A stretch of DNA of 38,211 nt from CAYFXE01 sp964347035 (GCA_964347035.1 CAYFXE010000027.1:1-38211); one strand, 5' to 3'; positions 1-7,284 are shown, counted from the stretch's first letter. Numbers and translations are program-made. The notes: generated from the letters alone by a model not told the origin.

Positions 1-47
1 CCTTCAGGTTTTTCACGCCGTTCTCCATTCGGCCTTCTCGGTTGCTG

Positions 48-129
48 CTGGGGTCAGGCCTTATCGTCCGAAAGTGCTTTGTTTCTGCCTTACCCGAGTA
101 CAAAACCTTGGGATAAGGCCTGACCCCAG
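48..129. repeat. Inverted repeat with GGGGTCAGGCC core
   Basis: The left arm CTGGGGTCAGGCCTTATC (48-65) is the exact reverse complement of 112-129, with a 46-nt loop, giving an 18-bp perfect stem. A closely related inverted repeat lies at 25902-25998 and a single arm at 24680-24692. Dispersed elements with a GGGGTCAGACC core resemble REP-like or MITE-like sequences, some of which are mobilised by REP-associated tyrosine transposases, but no transposase is visible here. The rest of 1-257 contains CTGAGTTACTCAG-like degenerate text and no gene. Confidence 0.85.
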
Positions 130-257
130 ATCAGATACTAGGTGACTCAGTTACTCAGCAGTGAAATTTAGATATATTAATCTTGCCGAGTCATTGAGTG
201 CCTGAGTGATTGGTTATACTTGGTTTACTGGCTGTATTTCATTATGGTATATTCAAA

Positions 258-1709
258 ATGACCTCAAAACAGATGACGATTAGCGTGAGATTTGCCCCGA
301 GTCCAACCGGACATCTTCATATCGGAGCCGCCCGAACAGCGCTGTTTAATTGGCTCTTCTCCCGTCATCATCGTGGCCAATTTATCCTCCGCATCGAAGA
401 TACCGACATGGCCCGCTCCTCAAAAGAAATGAGCCGAAGCATCATCGAGGGTTTAAAATGGCTGGGGCTGGATTGGGATCAGGGGCCTGTTTATCAATCG
501 GAGAGAATAGAGGTTTACAGGATAAAGGCGGAAGAGCTGGTCCAGAGGGAGAAGGCCTATTATTGCTATTGCTTGCCTGAAGAAATTCAAGAAAGGAAGA
601 AGAAGATAGAGGCTCAGGGTAAATACTGGGAGTATGACCGCCGGTGTCTCGAATTAACGACAGAGGAGAAAGATCGCTTCGAGAGGGAAGGAAGGCCGAA
701 GGCCATCAGATTCATTGTCCCTGAGGGAAAGATTCAGTATAAGGACCTCGTGCATGGCCCGATTTCTGTAAAGAACAAGATTATCGAAGATTTTGTCCTG
801 ATGAGAAGTGACGGGCTCCCAACCTATCATCTGTCCGTCGTTATCGATGATATCGAACAAAACATCAGCCACGTCATCCGGGGGGACGACCATATCCCCA
901 ACACTCCGAAACAGATCTTGCTCTATCAGGCCTTCGGAGTTGCACCGCCCCAGTTTGCTCATCTCCCGCTCATCCTCGGACCGGATAAGAAAAAACTGAG
1001 CAAGAGACATGGGGTGATGTCTGTATTACAGTTCAAGGAAGATGGATTTTTATCCCTGGCTTTTCTGAATTTTTTGGCCCAGATGAGCTGGTCGCCGGGA
1101 GGTGAGGAGGAGAGGTTGTATCTGACTGAGGAGATGATCGAGAAGTTTTCGTTAGAGAAAGTGAGCAAGGGCAGTCCCATCTTAAATTTGGAAAAGCTGG
1201 AACGGCTGAACGGTCAGTTGATATCCAGGATGGAAGCCGATGAACTTGAGCCCTATGTCGCTGAAGAATTGAAGAGAGAGAGTCTTTGGGACGATCGATT
1301 TATGAAGGAACAGAAGGAATGGTTTTTTAAGCTGATCGATCTTCTCAAGGAGCGAAGCCGAAAAATCAAGGATTTTGCCTGCAGGGCTAAACCCTTTATC
1401 ACAGACGATTTAACCTATAATACAGAAGGAGTCCAAAAATATCTGGAAGATGAAAGATTAGAAGTACTACTGGATAAACTTAAAGGAGACTTCCTCACCC
1501 TAGAGGATTTTACAGCACCGAATATCGAAAATGTTTTGCGTCAGAGGGCCGACAGAGAAGAAGTTAAGGCTGGTCTTCTGATCCACGCTCTGCGCATGCT
1601 GGTCGTGGGTGAACCCGTGAGTCCGGGGATCTTCGATGTCCTGGAGCTTATCGGGAAAATCAAGACTATAGAAAGGATGAGAAGATACAGAGAGATTGTC
1701 TCTCGTTAA
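258..1709 (+). CDS. gltX: Glutamyl-tRNA synthetase
   Basis: This enzyme charges tRNA-Glu with glutamate in the cytosol; in organisms lacking GlnRS it may also charge tRNA-Gln. It is a class I synthetase of 483 aa, the usual length. The start PSPTGHLHIGAAR carries the HIGH signature (H21-I-G23), and K246-L-S-K-R250 is the KMSKS loop. A C-x-C...C cluster in the 'YCYC...RRCLEL' region (about residues 94-130) corresponds to the zinc-binding insertion of bacterial GluRS. The frame opens upstream at a TTG (210), but ATG 258 puts the family's N-terminus (MTISVRFAPSPTG) close to the start. ATG 273 is equally possible, and neither has a clear Shine-Dalgarno. hutU follows after 9 nt, so the two are probably co-transcribed. 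Confidence 0.96.
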   Translation: MTSKQMTISVRFAPSPTGHLHIGAARTALFNWLFSRHHRGQFILRIEDTDMARSSKEMSRSIIEGLKWLGLDWDQGPVYQSERIEVYRIKAEELVQREKAYYCYCLPEEIQERKKKIEAQGKYWEYDRRCLELTTEEKDRFEREGRPKAIRFIVPEGKIQYKDLVHGPISVKNKIIEDFVLMRSDGLPTYHLSVVIDDIEQNISHVIRGDDHIPNTPKQILLYQAFGVAPPQFAHLPLILGPDKKKLSKRHGVMSVLQFKEDGFLSLAFLNFLAQMSWSPGGEEERLYLTEEMIEKFSLEKVSKGSPILNLEKLERLNGQLISRMEADELEPYVAEELKRESLWDDRFMKEQKEWFFKLIDLLKERSRKIKDFACRAKPFITDDLTYNTEGVQKYLEDERLEVLLDKLKGDFLTLEDFTAPNIENVLRQRADREEVKAGLLIHALRMLVVGEPVSPGIFDVLELIGKIKTIERMRRYREIVSR

Positions 1710-1718
1710 GGAGGCGAT

Positions 1719-3392
1719 ATGGCCAATCAAAAAGATTATGAATATAAGGAAGTCAGAGCCCCTAGGGGAAGCGAGCTTCAGACAAAGGGCTGGGCTCAAG
1801 AAGGGGCTCTAAGGATGCTAATGAATAACCTCGACCCTGAGGTAGGGGAGAAGCCCGAGGAACTCATCGTCTACGGGGGAACAGGGAAAGCGGCCAGGAA
1901 TTGGGAGTGTTTTTGGGCTATCGTTAAATCTCTCAAAAACCTGGAAAACGATGAAACCCTGGTTGTTCAGTCTGGGAAGCCTGTGGCCGTGTTTAAAACT
2001 CATCTCGATGCTCCCCGGGTCCTACTGGCCAATGCCCTCATCGTACCAAAGTGGGCCACCTGGGATGAATTCCGACGTTTGGAGGCCAAGGGACTGACGA
2101 TGTTCGGTCAGATGACAGCCGGAAGTTGGATCTACATCGGGACCCAGGGCATCCTCCAAGGAACCTACGAAACCCTGGCTTCTGTGGCTCGGACTCACTT
2201 TGGCGGTTCGCTCAAAGGGAAACTCGTTCTATCCGCTGGTCTCGGCGGGATGGGGGGCGCTCAGCCGCTGGCTATCACCATGAACGAAGGTGTAGGCATC
2301 GTTGTTGAAGTTGATGAAAAGAGAATCCAGAGGCGCCTGGACACGAAATATGTGGATACTATGGTGACCGATTTAGATGAGGCATTAAACTTGGCTCTTG
2401 AGGCCAGGGACAAAGGCGATGCCCTCTCCATCGCCCTCCTCGGCAACGCGGCCGACATCCTCCCTGAATTCGTTAAGAGAGATATTACTCCGGATGCTCT
2501 GACTGACCAGACTTCGGCTCACGATGAGCTCCATGGTTATGTGCCTCATGGAATCCCGTATGAGGAGGCCTTAAGGCTGAGAAAGGACAATCCGGAAGAG
2601 TACATAAAAAGATCTTATGAATCGATGGCTGTGCATGTCGAAGCCATGCTCGAGCTTCAAAGAAGAGGAGCCAAGTCCTTTGATTACGGTAACAACATCC
2701 GCGGTCAGGCTCAGAAAGCTGGGGTGGAGAATGCCTTCGATATTCCGGGATTTGTTCCTGAATACATCCGACCTCTGTTTTGTACAGGTAAAGGGCCTTT
2801 CCGTTGGGCAGCGCTGTCGGGAGATCCCAAAGACATCTACGAGACAGACGAAGCCGTGCTTAACGAATTCCCGGAAGATGAAGCATTGGAGAGATGGATC
2901 CGGAAGGCTCAGAAACAGGTAAAATTCCAGGGCCTTCCCTCGAGAATTTGCTGGCTTGGCTACGAGGAACGAGCTCGTTTTGGTTCGGTCATCAATCACC
3001 TCGTCAAGACAGGCAAAATCACCGCACCGATCGTCATCGGTCGGGATCATCTAGACACGGGCTCAGTGGCTTCACCCAACAGGGAGACTGAAGGGATGAA
3101 GGACGGATCTGATGCGATCGCGGATTGGCCCATCCTCAACGCTCTTCTCAACGCCGTGAGCGGCGCCTCGTGGGTTTCTGTCCATCATGGAGGCGGAGTC
3201 GGCATCGGGCTCGCCATCCATGCCGGCATGGTGATTGTGGCCGATGGACAGGATTCCACTGAGATGCGTCTTCAGAGGGTTTTAACCGTTGATCCGGGAT
3301 TGGGAGTAGCCAGACATGCCGATGCGGGATACGAGACAGCCATAGAGTGTGCCAAAGAGAAGGGCATCAAGATTCCGATGACTAAAGAATAG
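1719..3392 (+). CDS. hutU: Urocanate hydratase (urocanase)
   Basis: Urocanase converts urocanate to 4-imidazolone-5-propanoate using tightly bound NAD+ as an electrophile, in step 2 of histidine degradation. The 557-aa protein matches the family along its length: YGGTGKAARNWECFWAI near the N-terminus, FGQMTAGSWIYIGTQGI, and the NAD-domain stretch LSAGLGGMGGAQPLA. In the C-terminal third it has RICWLGYEERARFG, IGRDHLDTGSVASPN and HHGGGVGIG. Cys411 in RICWLG corresponds to the essential cysteine (about 410) of Pseudomonas urocanase. The start has a strong Shine-Dalgarno (AAGGAGG, 1709-1715). No other hut gene is in the window, so urocanase sits apart from histidase and imidazolonepropionase. 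Confidence 0.97.
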   Translation: MANQKDYEYKEVRAPRGSELQTKGWAQEGALRMLMNNLDPEVGEKPEELIVYGGTGKAARNWECFWAIVKSLKNLENDETLVVQSGKPVAVFKTHLDAPRVLLANALIVPKWATWDEFRRLEAKGLTMFGQMTAGSWIYIGTQGILQGTYETLASVARTHFGGSLKGKLVLSAGLGGMGGAQPLAITMNEGVGIVVEVDEKRIQRRLDTKYVDTMVTDLDEALNLALEARDKGDALSIALLGNAADILPEFVKRDITPDALTDQTSAHDELHGYVPHGIPYEEALRLRKDNPEEYIKRSYESMAVHVEAMLELQRRGAKSFDYGNNIRGQAQKAGVENAFDIPGFVPEYIRPLFCTGKGPFRWAALSGDPKDIYETDEAVLNEFPEDEALERWIRKAQKQVKFQGLPSRICWLGYEERARFGSVINHLVKTGKITAPIVIGRDHLDTGSVASPNRETEGMKDGSDAIADWPILNALLNAVSGASWVSVHHGGGVGIGLAIHAGMVIVADGQDSTEMRLQRVLTVDPGLGVARHADAGYETAIECAKEKGIKIPMTKE

Positions 3393-3530
3393 CCCTTCCA
3401 CACACATACTCTCTCTCTTGTGGAGTTAAGCCACCAATCCATTTATTTGTTTAATTCCTTCCTTACAACCTCCAGCCCAACCGCCTATTCTCTCATCGTC
3501 TTTTCCCCTAAGTATCTATTCTAGCGGTAT

Positions 3531-3547
3531 TGTCACATTATGAGACA
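3531..3547. promoter_or_regulatory. Palindromic enhancer-like site (putative sigma-54 activator binding site)
   Basis: TGTCACATTATGAGACA is a 17-bp near-perfect palindrome with half-sites TGTCxCAT and ATGxGACA. Its centre lies about 190 bp upstream of the predicted start of the sigma-54 promoter at 3705-3720, the usual distance for a bacterial enhancer-binding protein. Related half-sites recur at 3606-3621. The role is inferred. The 355-bp gap between hutU and the first small peptide holds no open reading frame; apart from these sites, 3393-3530 shows nothing I can assign. Confidence 0.5.
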
Positions 3548-3605
3548 TGTTGTGCCTTTCTAAATTATTGTAATCTCAAGGGAAAGACGGAATGGCACAA
3601 AAAGA

Positions 3606-3621
3606 GTGTCACAAGGTGTCA
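3606..3621. promoter_or_regulatory. Direct repeat GTGTCA-n4-GTGTCA, possible second activator site
   Basis: Two GTGTCA hexamers are spaced by four bases (3606-3611, 3616-3621) and share the TGTCA half-site of the palindrome at 3531-3547. They lie about 110-125 bp upstream of the predicted transcription start. A GGCACAA/TTGTGCC inverted pair (3550-3556, 3594-3600) lies between the two sites. The functional meaning is inferred from position only. Confidence 0.3.
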
Positions 3622-3704
3622 ACTTTAAGTTCCCTGAGATCTGAGAGTTCTTTATATCTCATCTATTTTCAATATGTTAAAAATTTAACCTTCATCTGTT
3701 TTCC

Positions 3705-3720
3705 TGGCATCAAATTTGCT
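3705..3720 (+). promoter_or_regulatory. Sigma-54 (RpoN) promoter
   Basis: TGGCATCAAATTTGCT fits the consensus TGGCAC-G-N4-TTGC-[A/T]: GG at -24 (3706-3707), GC at -12 (3718-3719), and exactly ten bases between them. Transcription would start near 3731, leaving a leader of about 17 nt made up almost entirely of the Shine-Dalgarno AAAGGAGG (3734-3741) before the ATG at 3748. Such close fit at the right place is unlikely by chance. Confidence 0.8.
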
Positions 3721-3747
3721 CTATGTAAAGTGAAAGGAGGTTAAAGC

Positions 3748-3981
3748 ATGAAATTTTTAAGGACAAATCACAAAGTCATCACAGCTGGAGTAATGATCGG
3801 TTTAATGTTCGCCATGGGTTTAGCTGCCGCTCCGGCACTTGCCGGCAATTGCGAAAGGGCCCTGATTAAATGCGGCATTGACGCGGCCATAGCAGGTCTT
3901 TTCGGCGGTCTTCAATCTGGACTTACCTATTTCTCTGGCTGCTTAATTGGCTATGGGTGGTGTCTTGACTATATTGAATGA
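3748..3981 (+). CDS. Small secreted peptide with twin C-x6-C motif (paralogue 1)
   Basis: I do not recognise a named family. The 77-aa product has a classical signal peptide: basic start MKFLRTNHK, a hydrophobic core, and a probable cleavage after the ALA at about residue 33. The mature part is about 44 aa with four cysteines arranged C-x6-C-x22-C-x6-C. The central part is a glycine-rich hydrophobic stretch (AIAGLFGGLQSG) with a GxxxG spacing. Cysteines seven residues apart lie on one face of a helix, so a helical hairpin clamped by two disulfides is a reasonable model. It has a strong Shine-Dalgarno directly behind a sigma-54 promoter and is the first gene of its cluster. The next gene is a shorter paralogue with the same C-terminal signature C-x-I-G-Y-x-[WF]-C-x2-Y-I-E. 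Confidence 0.8.
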   Translation: MKFLRTNHKVITAGVMIGLMFAMGLAAAPALAGNCERALIKCGIDAAIAGLFGGLQSGLTYFSGCLIGYGWCLDYIE

Positions 3982-4006
3982 GATTCATCTTAATGGAGGT
4001 GTCAGT

Positions 4007-4219
4007 ATGTTCAGGCGAGTGATTAAAAAAATGAAAAGAGTTGCTTTTGTTTTGGCCGTTTTAGTCCTTATTTTTAGCCTCAGTACAAGTTTTCTCGAAG
4101 CAAGTGATTGCGAGCTCGGTCTAGCCCTGTGTTGGTTTGATTACATGTCATTACCAGAAATAGCTGTTTTCTACTGCGGGATCGGATATATTTTCTGTAA
4201 AAAATACATCGAAAACTAA
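4007..4219 (+). CDS. Small secreted peptide with twin C-x6-C motif (paralogue 2)
   Basis: No named family is recognised. The 70-aa product starts at ATG 4007, placed by the Shine-Dalgarno GGAGGT (3994-3999); the frame runs further upstream, but that part overlaps the first peptide gene. It has a basic N-terminus (MFRRVIKKMKR), a hydrophobic core, and a likely cleavage near LEAS. The mature region is about 38 aa with C-x6-C-x14-C-x6-C. The first motif (DCELGLALC) matches NCERALIKC of paralogue 1, and the second (YCGIGYIFCKKYIE) matches GCLIGYGWCLDYIE. The loop between the pairs is eight residues shorter. Spacing to the upstream gene is 25 nt, so both are in one transcript. It could be a toxin, signal or structural peptide; the sequence does not decide. 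Confidence 0.78.
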   Translation: MFRRVIKKMKRVAFVLAVLVLIFSLSTSFLEASDCELGLALCWFDYMSLPEIAVFYCGIGYIFCKKYIEN

Positions 4220-4237
4220 AACTTTACAGACTCTACT

Positions 4238-4264
4238 CAATTCTTGGCAATTGCCAGAGAATTG
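4238..4264. other. Long intergenic hairpin between peptide and propeller genes
   Basis: CAATTCTTGGCAA (4238-4250) pairs with TTGCCAGAGAATTG (4251-4264) with a single bulged base, a 27-nt nearly perfect palindrome 18 nt after the second peptide stop. No U-tract follows, so it is not a standard intrinsic terminator. It could be an attenuator or an RNA-processing and stability element that makes the peptide part of the transcript more abundant than the downstream part. Confidence 0.5.
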
Positions 4265-4293
4265 GATTATTCAGACTCAAAGAGGTTCTAGAC

Positions 4294-5256
4294 ATGCCGA
4301 AGAATAAATTTTACACAATTTTCCTTATCATTGTTGTATTTCTATTTTCCGCTCCTTTTTTCACGGCGGAAAAGCTGAAGAAAATAACCTTAGAGGAAGT
4401 CTTGTCCATCGGTTCGCTAGACGATGATGTGTTATTCCAATGGACGGGAGTCGCCGTGGATTTACAGATGAATATTCATGTACTGGATGCCATGGACTAT
4501 TCTCTGAAAAAATTTAATCCTGCTGGAAAGCTCATAAAAAAGGTTGGAGGAAAAGGGCAAGGACCTGGCGAATTTATAGCTCCGAGACTCCTGGATTGTT
4601 CAGATGTGTCCGTGTATACGACGGATCAGAGCATACTCGGTTTTCAAGTTTTTGATACGGATTTGAATTTTAAGCGGCGCATACTGATTAGGATGCCGAT
4701 TTCCGATTTCAAGGTTCTTTCCGACGATCGAATCGCAGTTTCCTCTCTTTCCACGAACAAGAAGCCGGCGATATTCATATTCGGGGCTGAAGGAGACCTG
4801 GTCAGAGAAATTCCTTATTCAGAGGAAAAAATGCCTTTGATGATGGATATGGTCAGTTTCGACTTTGATCGAGATAACAACCTCTATGTGGCCCATACCT
4901 TCCAGGATAGGGTTGAGAAATTCAACAAGGGGGGAAAAAAAATATGGTCCATCAAGCTGTTAAAGGAAAGAAAAGTCAAGAAAAAGATGATATCTTCTTA
5001 CGTCGTGCCGACTGAAGTCGTGTACAAGAATATGGATTTCGATAATTCAGGGAATGTGTTTATCCTCGGGGGGCATCTCTGTAAAAACAGGAGCCGTGAT
5101 GTGTACGTACTCAACTCGGGTGGAAAGCTCTTGACGATTTTTACTTTGCCAGACGCCAGCCACTGTATCTATATCGACCGAAAGAACTTCCTATACTCTA
5201 GAGCCAATGAAGGAGTCACCCTGAAAAAATTCAAGATGCACTATACATATGAATAG
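4294..5256 (+). CDS. Secreted six-bladed beta-propeller protein
   Basis: The 320-aa protein has an N-terminal signal peptide (hydrophobic core FLIIVVFLFSAPFF, about residues 9-23). The rest shows NHL/six-bladed propeller repeats: the signature GKGQGPGEF near residue 90, blade elements such as FQVFDTDLNFKRR, FDFDRDNNLYVAH, VEKFNKGGKKIW, DFDNSGNVFILGG and YVLNSGG. Propellers of this type are usually extracytoplasmic binding or scaffold domains; no catalytic motif is visible. The start ATG 4294 follows an AAAGAGG Shine-Dalgarno. It lies 74 nt after the small secreted peptides and 63 nt before a thioredoxin-like gene on the same strand, which suggests a surface partner of the peptides. This pairing is inferred by analogy with other secreted-peptide clusters that carry propellers. 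Confidence 0.75.
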   Translation: MPKNKFYTIFLIIVVFLFSAPFFTAEKLKKITLEEVLSIGSLDDDVLFQWTGVAVDLQMNIHVLDAMDYSLKKFNPAGKLIKKVGGKGQGPGEFIAPRLLDCSDVSVYTTDQSILGFQVFDTDLNFKRRILIRMPISDFKVLSDDRIAVSSLSTNKKPAIFIFGAEGDLVREIPYSEEKMPLMMDMVSFDFDRDNNLYVAHTFQDRVEKFNKGGKKIWSIKLLKERKVKKKMISSYVVPTEVVYKNMDFDNSGNVFILGGHLCKNRSRDVYVLNSGGKLLTIFTLPDASHCIYIDRKNFLYSRANEGVTLKKFKMHYTYE

Positions 5257-5319
5257 CAATCAAATCAAGATTTCCCAAAGAGAATAGATTTAGAAGAATT
5301 CAGTCGGAATGTAGCGGTT

Positions 5320-5826
5320 ATGAGTAAAACATCATCAAAGCGATTCTTTGTTTTGGTTGTAGTCTTGGGAATAACTTTTTTTCTGTTCGTTGCTTTTCAT
5401 TATCCTGGTCATCAAGAGGAACGTTCATCATGTCCCTTGTTGCTCTTTATCATTGATTTCGATAGTTTTATGTGTTTGTCCTGTCTCGAATCCTTCCTCG
5501 AGTTCTATAATAAGCTGCCGGACTCTATGGAAGAAGGCAGGCTATGGGGAGTTCTCATGTTCGATAGGCAAAAAGAGAGGAAGCGAGGTGATTCATTCAT
5601 CAAGATTGTTGAGAAGAAATTAAAGGGTTTTATCCAGGCCAACAACATCAAATTTCCTTTCATCCTTGATCGATTTCACATTTTCGAACATCCAGGAAAA
5701 CAGGGGAGTGCTGTTCTTCTTTTCGACCCAACTGAGAGAGTCGTTAAAAAATTCGTTTTTCCCTTAAGAGAGAACCAGATCAGAGAAATATTGGGCGTCA
5801 TTGACAATGTCCTAGGAGTTTATTAA
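5320..5826 (+). CDS. Membrane-anchored thioredoxin-like protein (C-L-S-C)
   Basis: The 168-aa product begins with a basic stretch and one membrane segment (about residues 9-26, FFVLVVVLGITFFLFVAF), which places the rest outside the cytoplasm. The first strand and active-site region read PLLLFIIDFDSFMCLSCLESF, with C52-L-S-C55 at the start of a helix as in thioredoxin/TlpA folds. A C-terminal part (GSAVLLFDPTERVVKKFVFP) looks like the last strands, but the usual cis-proline is not clearly identifiable. Length and layout fit a small TlpA/AhpC-like oxidoreductase. Because two upstream genes encode four-cysteine secreted peptides, a role in forming or reshuffling their disulfides is attractive; this is inference. 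The next gene begins 12 nt after the stop. Confidence 0.65.
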   Translation: MSKTSSKRFFVLVVVLGITFFLFVAFHYPGHQEERSSCPLLLFIIDFDSFMCLSCLESFLEFYNKLPDSMEEGRLWGVLMFDRQKERKRGDSFIKIVEKKLKGFIQANNIKFPFILDRFHIFEHPGKQGSAVLLFDPTERVVKKFVFPLRENQIREILGVIDNVLGVY

Positions 5827-5838
5827 TTTTAAGCCATA

Positions 5839-7185
5839 ATGATCTGGATTATCTTGGGAGAAATCTCATTCGGGTTTTTGATTTTATTTTTTCTCCTGTT
5901 TGCGGTTTTCAGTCTTATCGAGGCAGAAAGGAGGGCATTCTGGAGGAGCAGTCTCTTTGCCTTGATCCTGCTTATTGTTAGCGTGTTCCTTCTATTCATC
6001 AAGGGCCCTTGGCACAGCTGGCTATTCGGGAGCGTTTCTATTTTTTTTGGGGTGCTCATCATCCTGTTGTTGTTTTATCCCCTAAAGAAGAAAGAGATTG
6101 AAGTCACAGGAAGCCAGGAAAGAATAGATGAAAGGGATGTCATCTTTGCCCGTTTTGATTATGAAGAAGGATCCGAGATCTTTGACCAATATTACAATAA
6201 AAGGCCTGAGTTTAAAGAGATCGATCAGAAGATAAGAAGACTTCCAGACATCCTCTCTCCGCCTCACGTTAAGAAAAATCCTTGGTTGTTTTCCCTTGCT
6301 GCAGCAGAATTTAATTTTTTGGAGCACCAGCTGACTCGAGCGAGCAGCCATCCGAAGACAGAAAGAGTGGAGTCCTCTCCATCAGAAAACACACGCCACA
6401 TAAAGGCTATCATCAAATACCTCGGTTCGGATGTCTGTGGGATATGCTCTTTAGATCAAGCCTATGTCTATTCTCATGTGGGGAGGGGACCGGAGCCTTA
6501 CGGTCAAGAGATAAAAAATACTCATAAATATGCGATCGTATTTGCCTTAGAGATGGACTTGGAGATGGTTCACTCGGCCCCGAAAGCGCCAGTCGTCGTC
6601 GAAACAGGGAAGAAATACATCGAGGGAGCCAGGATTTCTATCATTGTCGCGGATTTGATCCGGCGATTGGGATACTCGGCCCGAGCTCACATCGCCGGGA
6701 GCAATTATCAAGCCATCCTGCCGCCTCTTGGTTGGAAAGCCGGTATCGGAGAACTCGGGAGGCTTGGAATTCTGATCACGCACAAATATGGTCCTCGAAC
6801 CAGACTGGGATCGGTGACGACAGATTTACCGCTTGATCCAGATACGCATCGTTCATCAGGAATCCAGGATTTCTGCCAGAAATGTCAAAAGTGTGCCAGA
6901 AATTGCCCTGCCCATGCCATCCCGCACGGGGAGAAAGTCGAAGAAAATGGAGTTTTAAAATGGGTCCTCAATAGAGAGGAGTGCTACCGTTATTGGCGCA
7001 AGGTCGGTACGGATTGTGCCCTCTGCATATATGTCTGTCCCTACAGCAAGCCCGATAACCTGATCCATAATGTCATCAGAAAAATGATCGAGAGATCAGC
7101 TACAGCTCAAATCCTTTCCGTCTGGGGTGATGATTTGTTCTACGGCCGCTTCCCCCTTCGCCATAAATCCCCTCTCGACTTTTGA
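5839..7185 (+). CDS. Membrane-fused reductive-dehalogenase-like corrinoid/iron-sulfur protein
   Basis: The C-terminal region matches RdhA-type reductive dehalogenases. It has the SPSENTRHIKAIIKYLGSD region, the corrinoid-domain stretch NYQAILPPLGWKAGIGELG, and two ferredoxin-type clusters: C346-x2-C349-x2-C352-x3-C356-P and C382-x10-C393-x2-C396-x3-C400-P. Family members bind cobamide and two 4Fe-4S centres and reductively remove halogens, though many members have unknown substrates. Unlike respiratory RdhA it has no Tat signal. Residues 1-80 instead contain three hydrophobic helices, so the protein carries its own membrane anchor, as if a PceB-like subunit were fused on. Epoxyqueuosine reductase QueG is a distant relative, but the second cluster spacing and the RdhA-specific regions argue against it. 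It starts 12 nt after the thioredoxin-like gene with no clear Shine-Dalgarno, so it may be translationally coupled. Confidence 0.82.
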   Translation: MIWIILGEISFGFLILFFLLFAVFSLIEAERRAFWRSSLFALILLIVSVFLLFIKGPWHSWLFGSVSIFFGVLIILLLFYPLKKKEIEVTGSQERIDERDVIFARFDYEEGSEIFDQYYNKRPEFKEIDQKIRRLPDILSPPHVKKNPWLFSLAAAEFNFLEHQLTRASSHPKTERVESSPSENTRHIKAIIKYLGSDVCGICSLDQAYVYSHVGRGPEPYGQEIKNTHKYAIVFALEMDLEMVHSAPKAPVVVETGKKYIEGARISIIVADLIRRLGYSARAHIAGSNYQAILPPLGWKAGIGELGRLGILITHKYGPRTRLGSVTTDLPLDPDTHRSSGIQDFCQKCQKCARNCPAHAIPHGEKVEENGVLKWVLNREECYRYWRKVGTDCALCIYVCPYSKPDNLIHNVIRKMIERSATAQILSVWGDDLFYGRFPLRHKSPLDF

Positions 7186-7258
7186 GTCTGTAACTCCGTG
7201 TAACACAGTAACTCAGGAAATTATTTAGATTGAGTGAGAGTCCAGTACCATAAAAAGT

Positions 7259-7284
7259 GTCATTCCTGCCTACGAAGGAATGAC
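7259..7284. repeat. GTCATTCC palindrome between convergent genes
   Basis: GTCATTCCT (7259-7267) and AGGAATGAC (7276-7284) form a 9-bp perfect stem with an 8-nt loop, a member of the dispersed GTCATTCC...GGAATGAC family seen at 24.5, 27.2, 29.6-29.9 and 38.0 kb. Between two convergent genes it could act as a bidirectional terminator-like hairpin. The rest of 7186-7374 is degenerate CTGAGTAACAGAG-type text, with no gene. Confidence 0.7.

Noticed and set aside
654..1010. Antisense open frame of 118 codons inside gltX
   Set aside because: It is a shadow of a highly conserved gene, with no own signals.
3593..3608. TGGCAC at 3593 as a second sigma-54 promoter
   Set aside because: There is no GC at the -12 position with correct spacing.
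4243..4256. TTGGCAATTGCC before the propeller gene as a sigma-54 site
   Set aside because: GG and GC are too close; it is better explained as part of the hairpin.
5839..7185. Epoxyqueuosine reductase (QueG) as identity of the membrane iron-sulfur protein
   Set aside because: QueG is soluble and lacks three N-terminal helices; the core and second cluster spacing fit RdhA-like proteins better.
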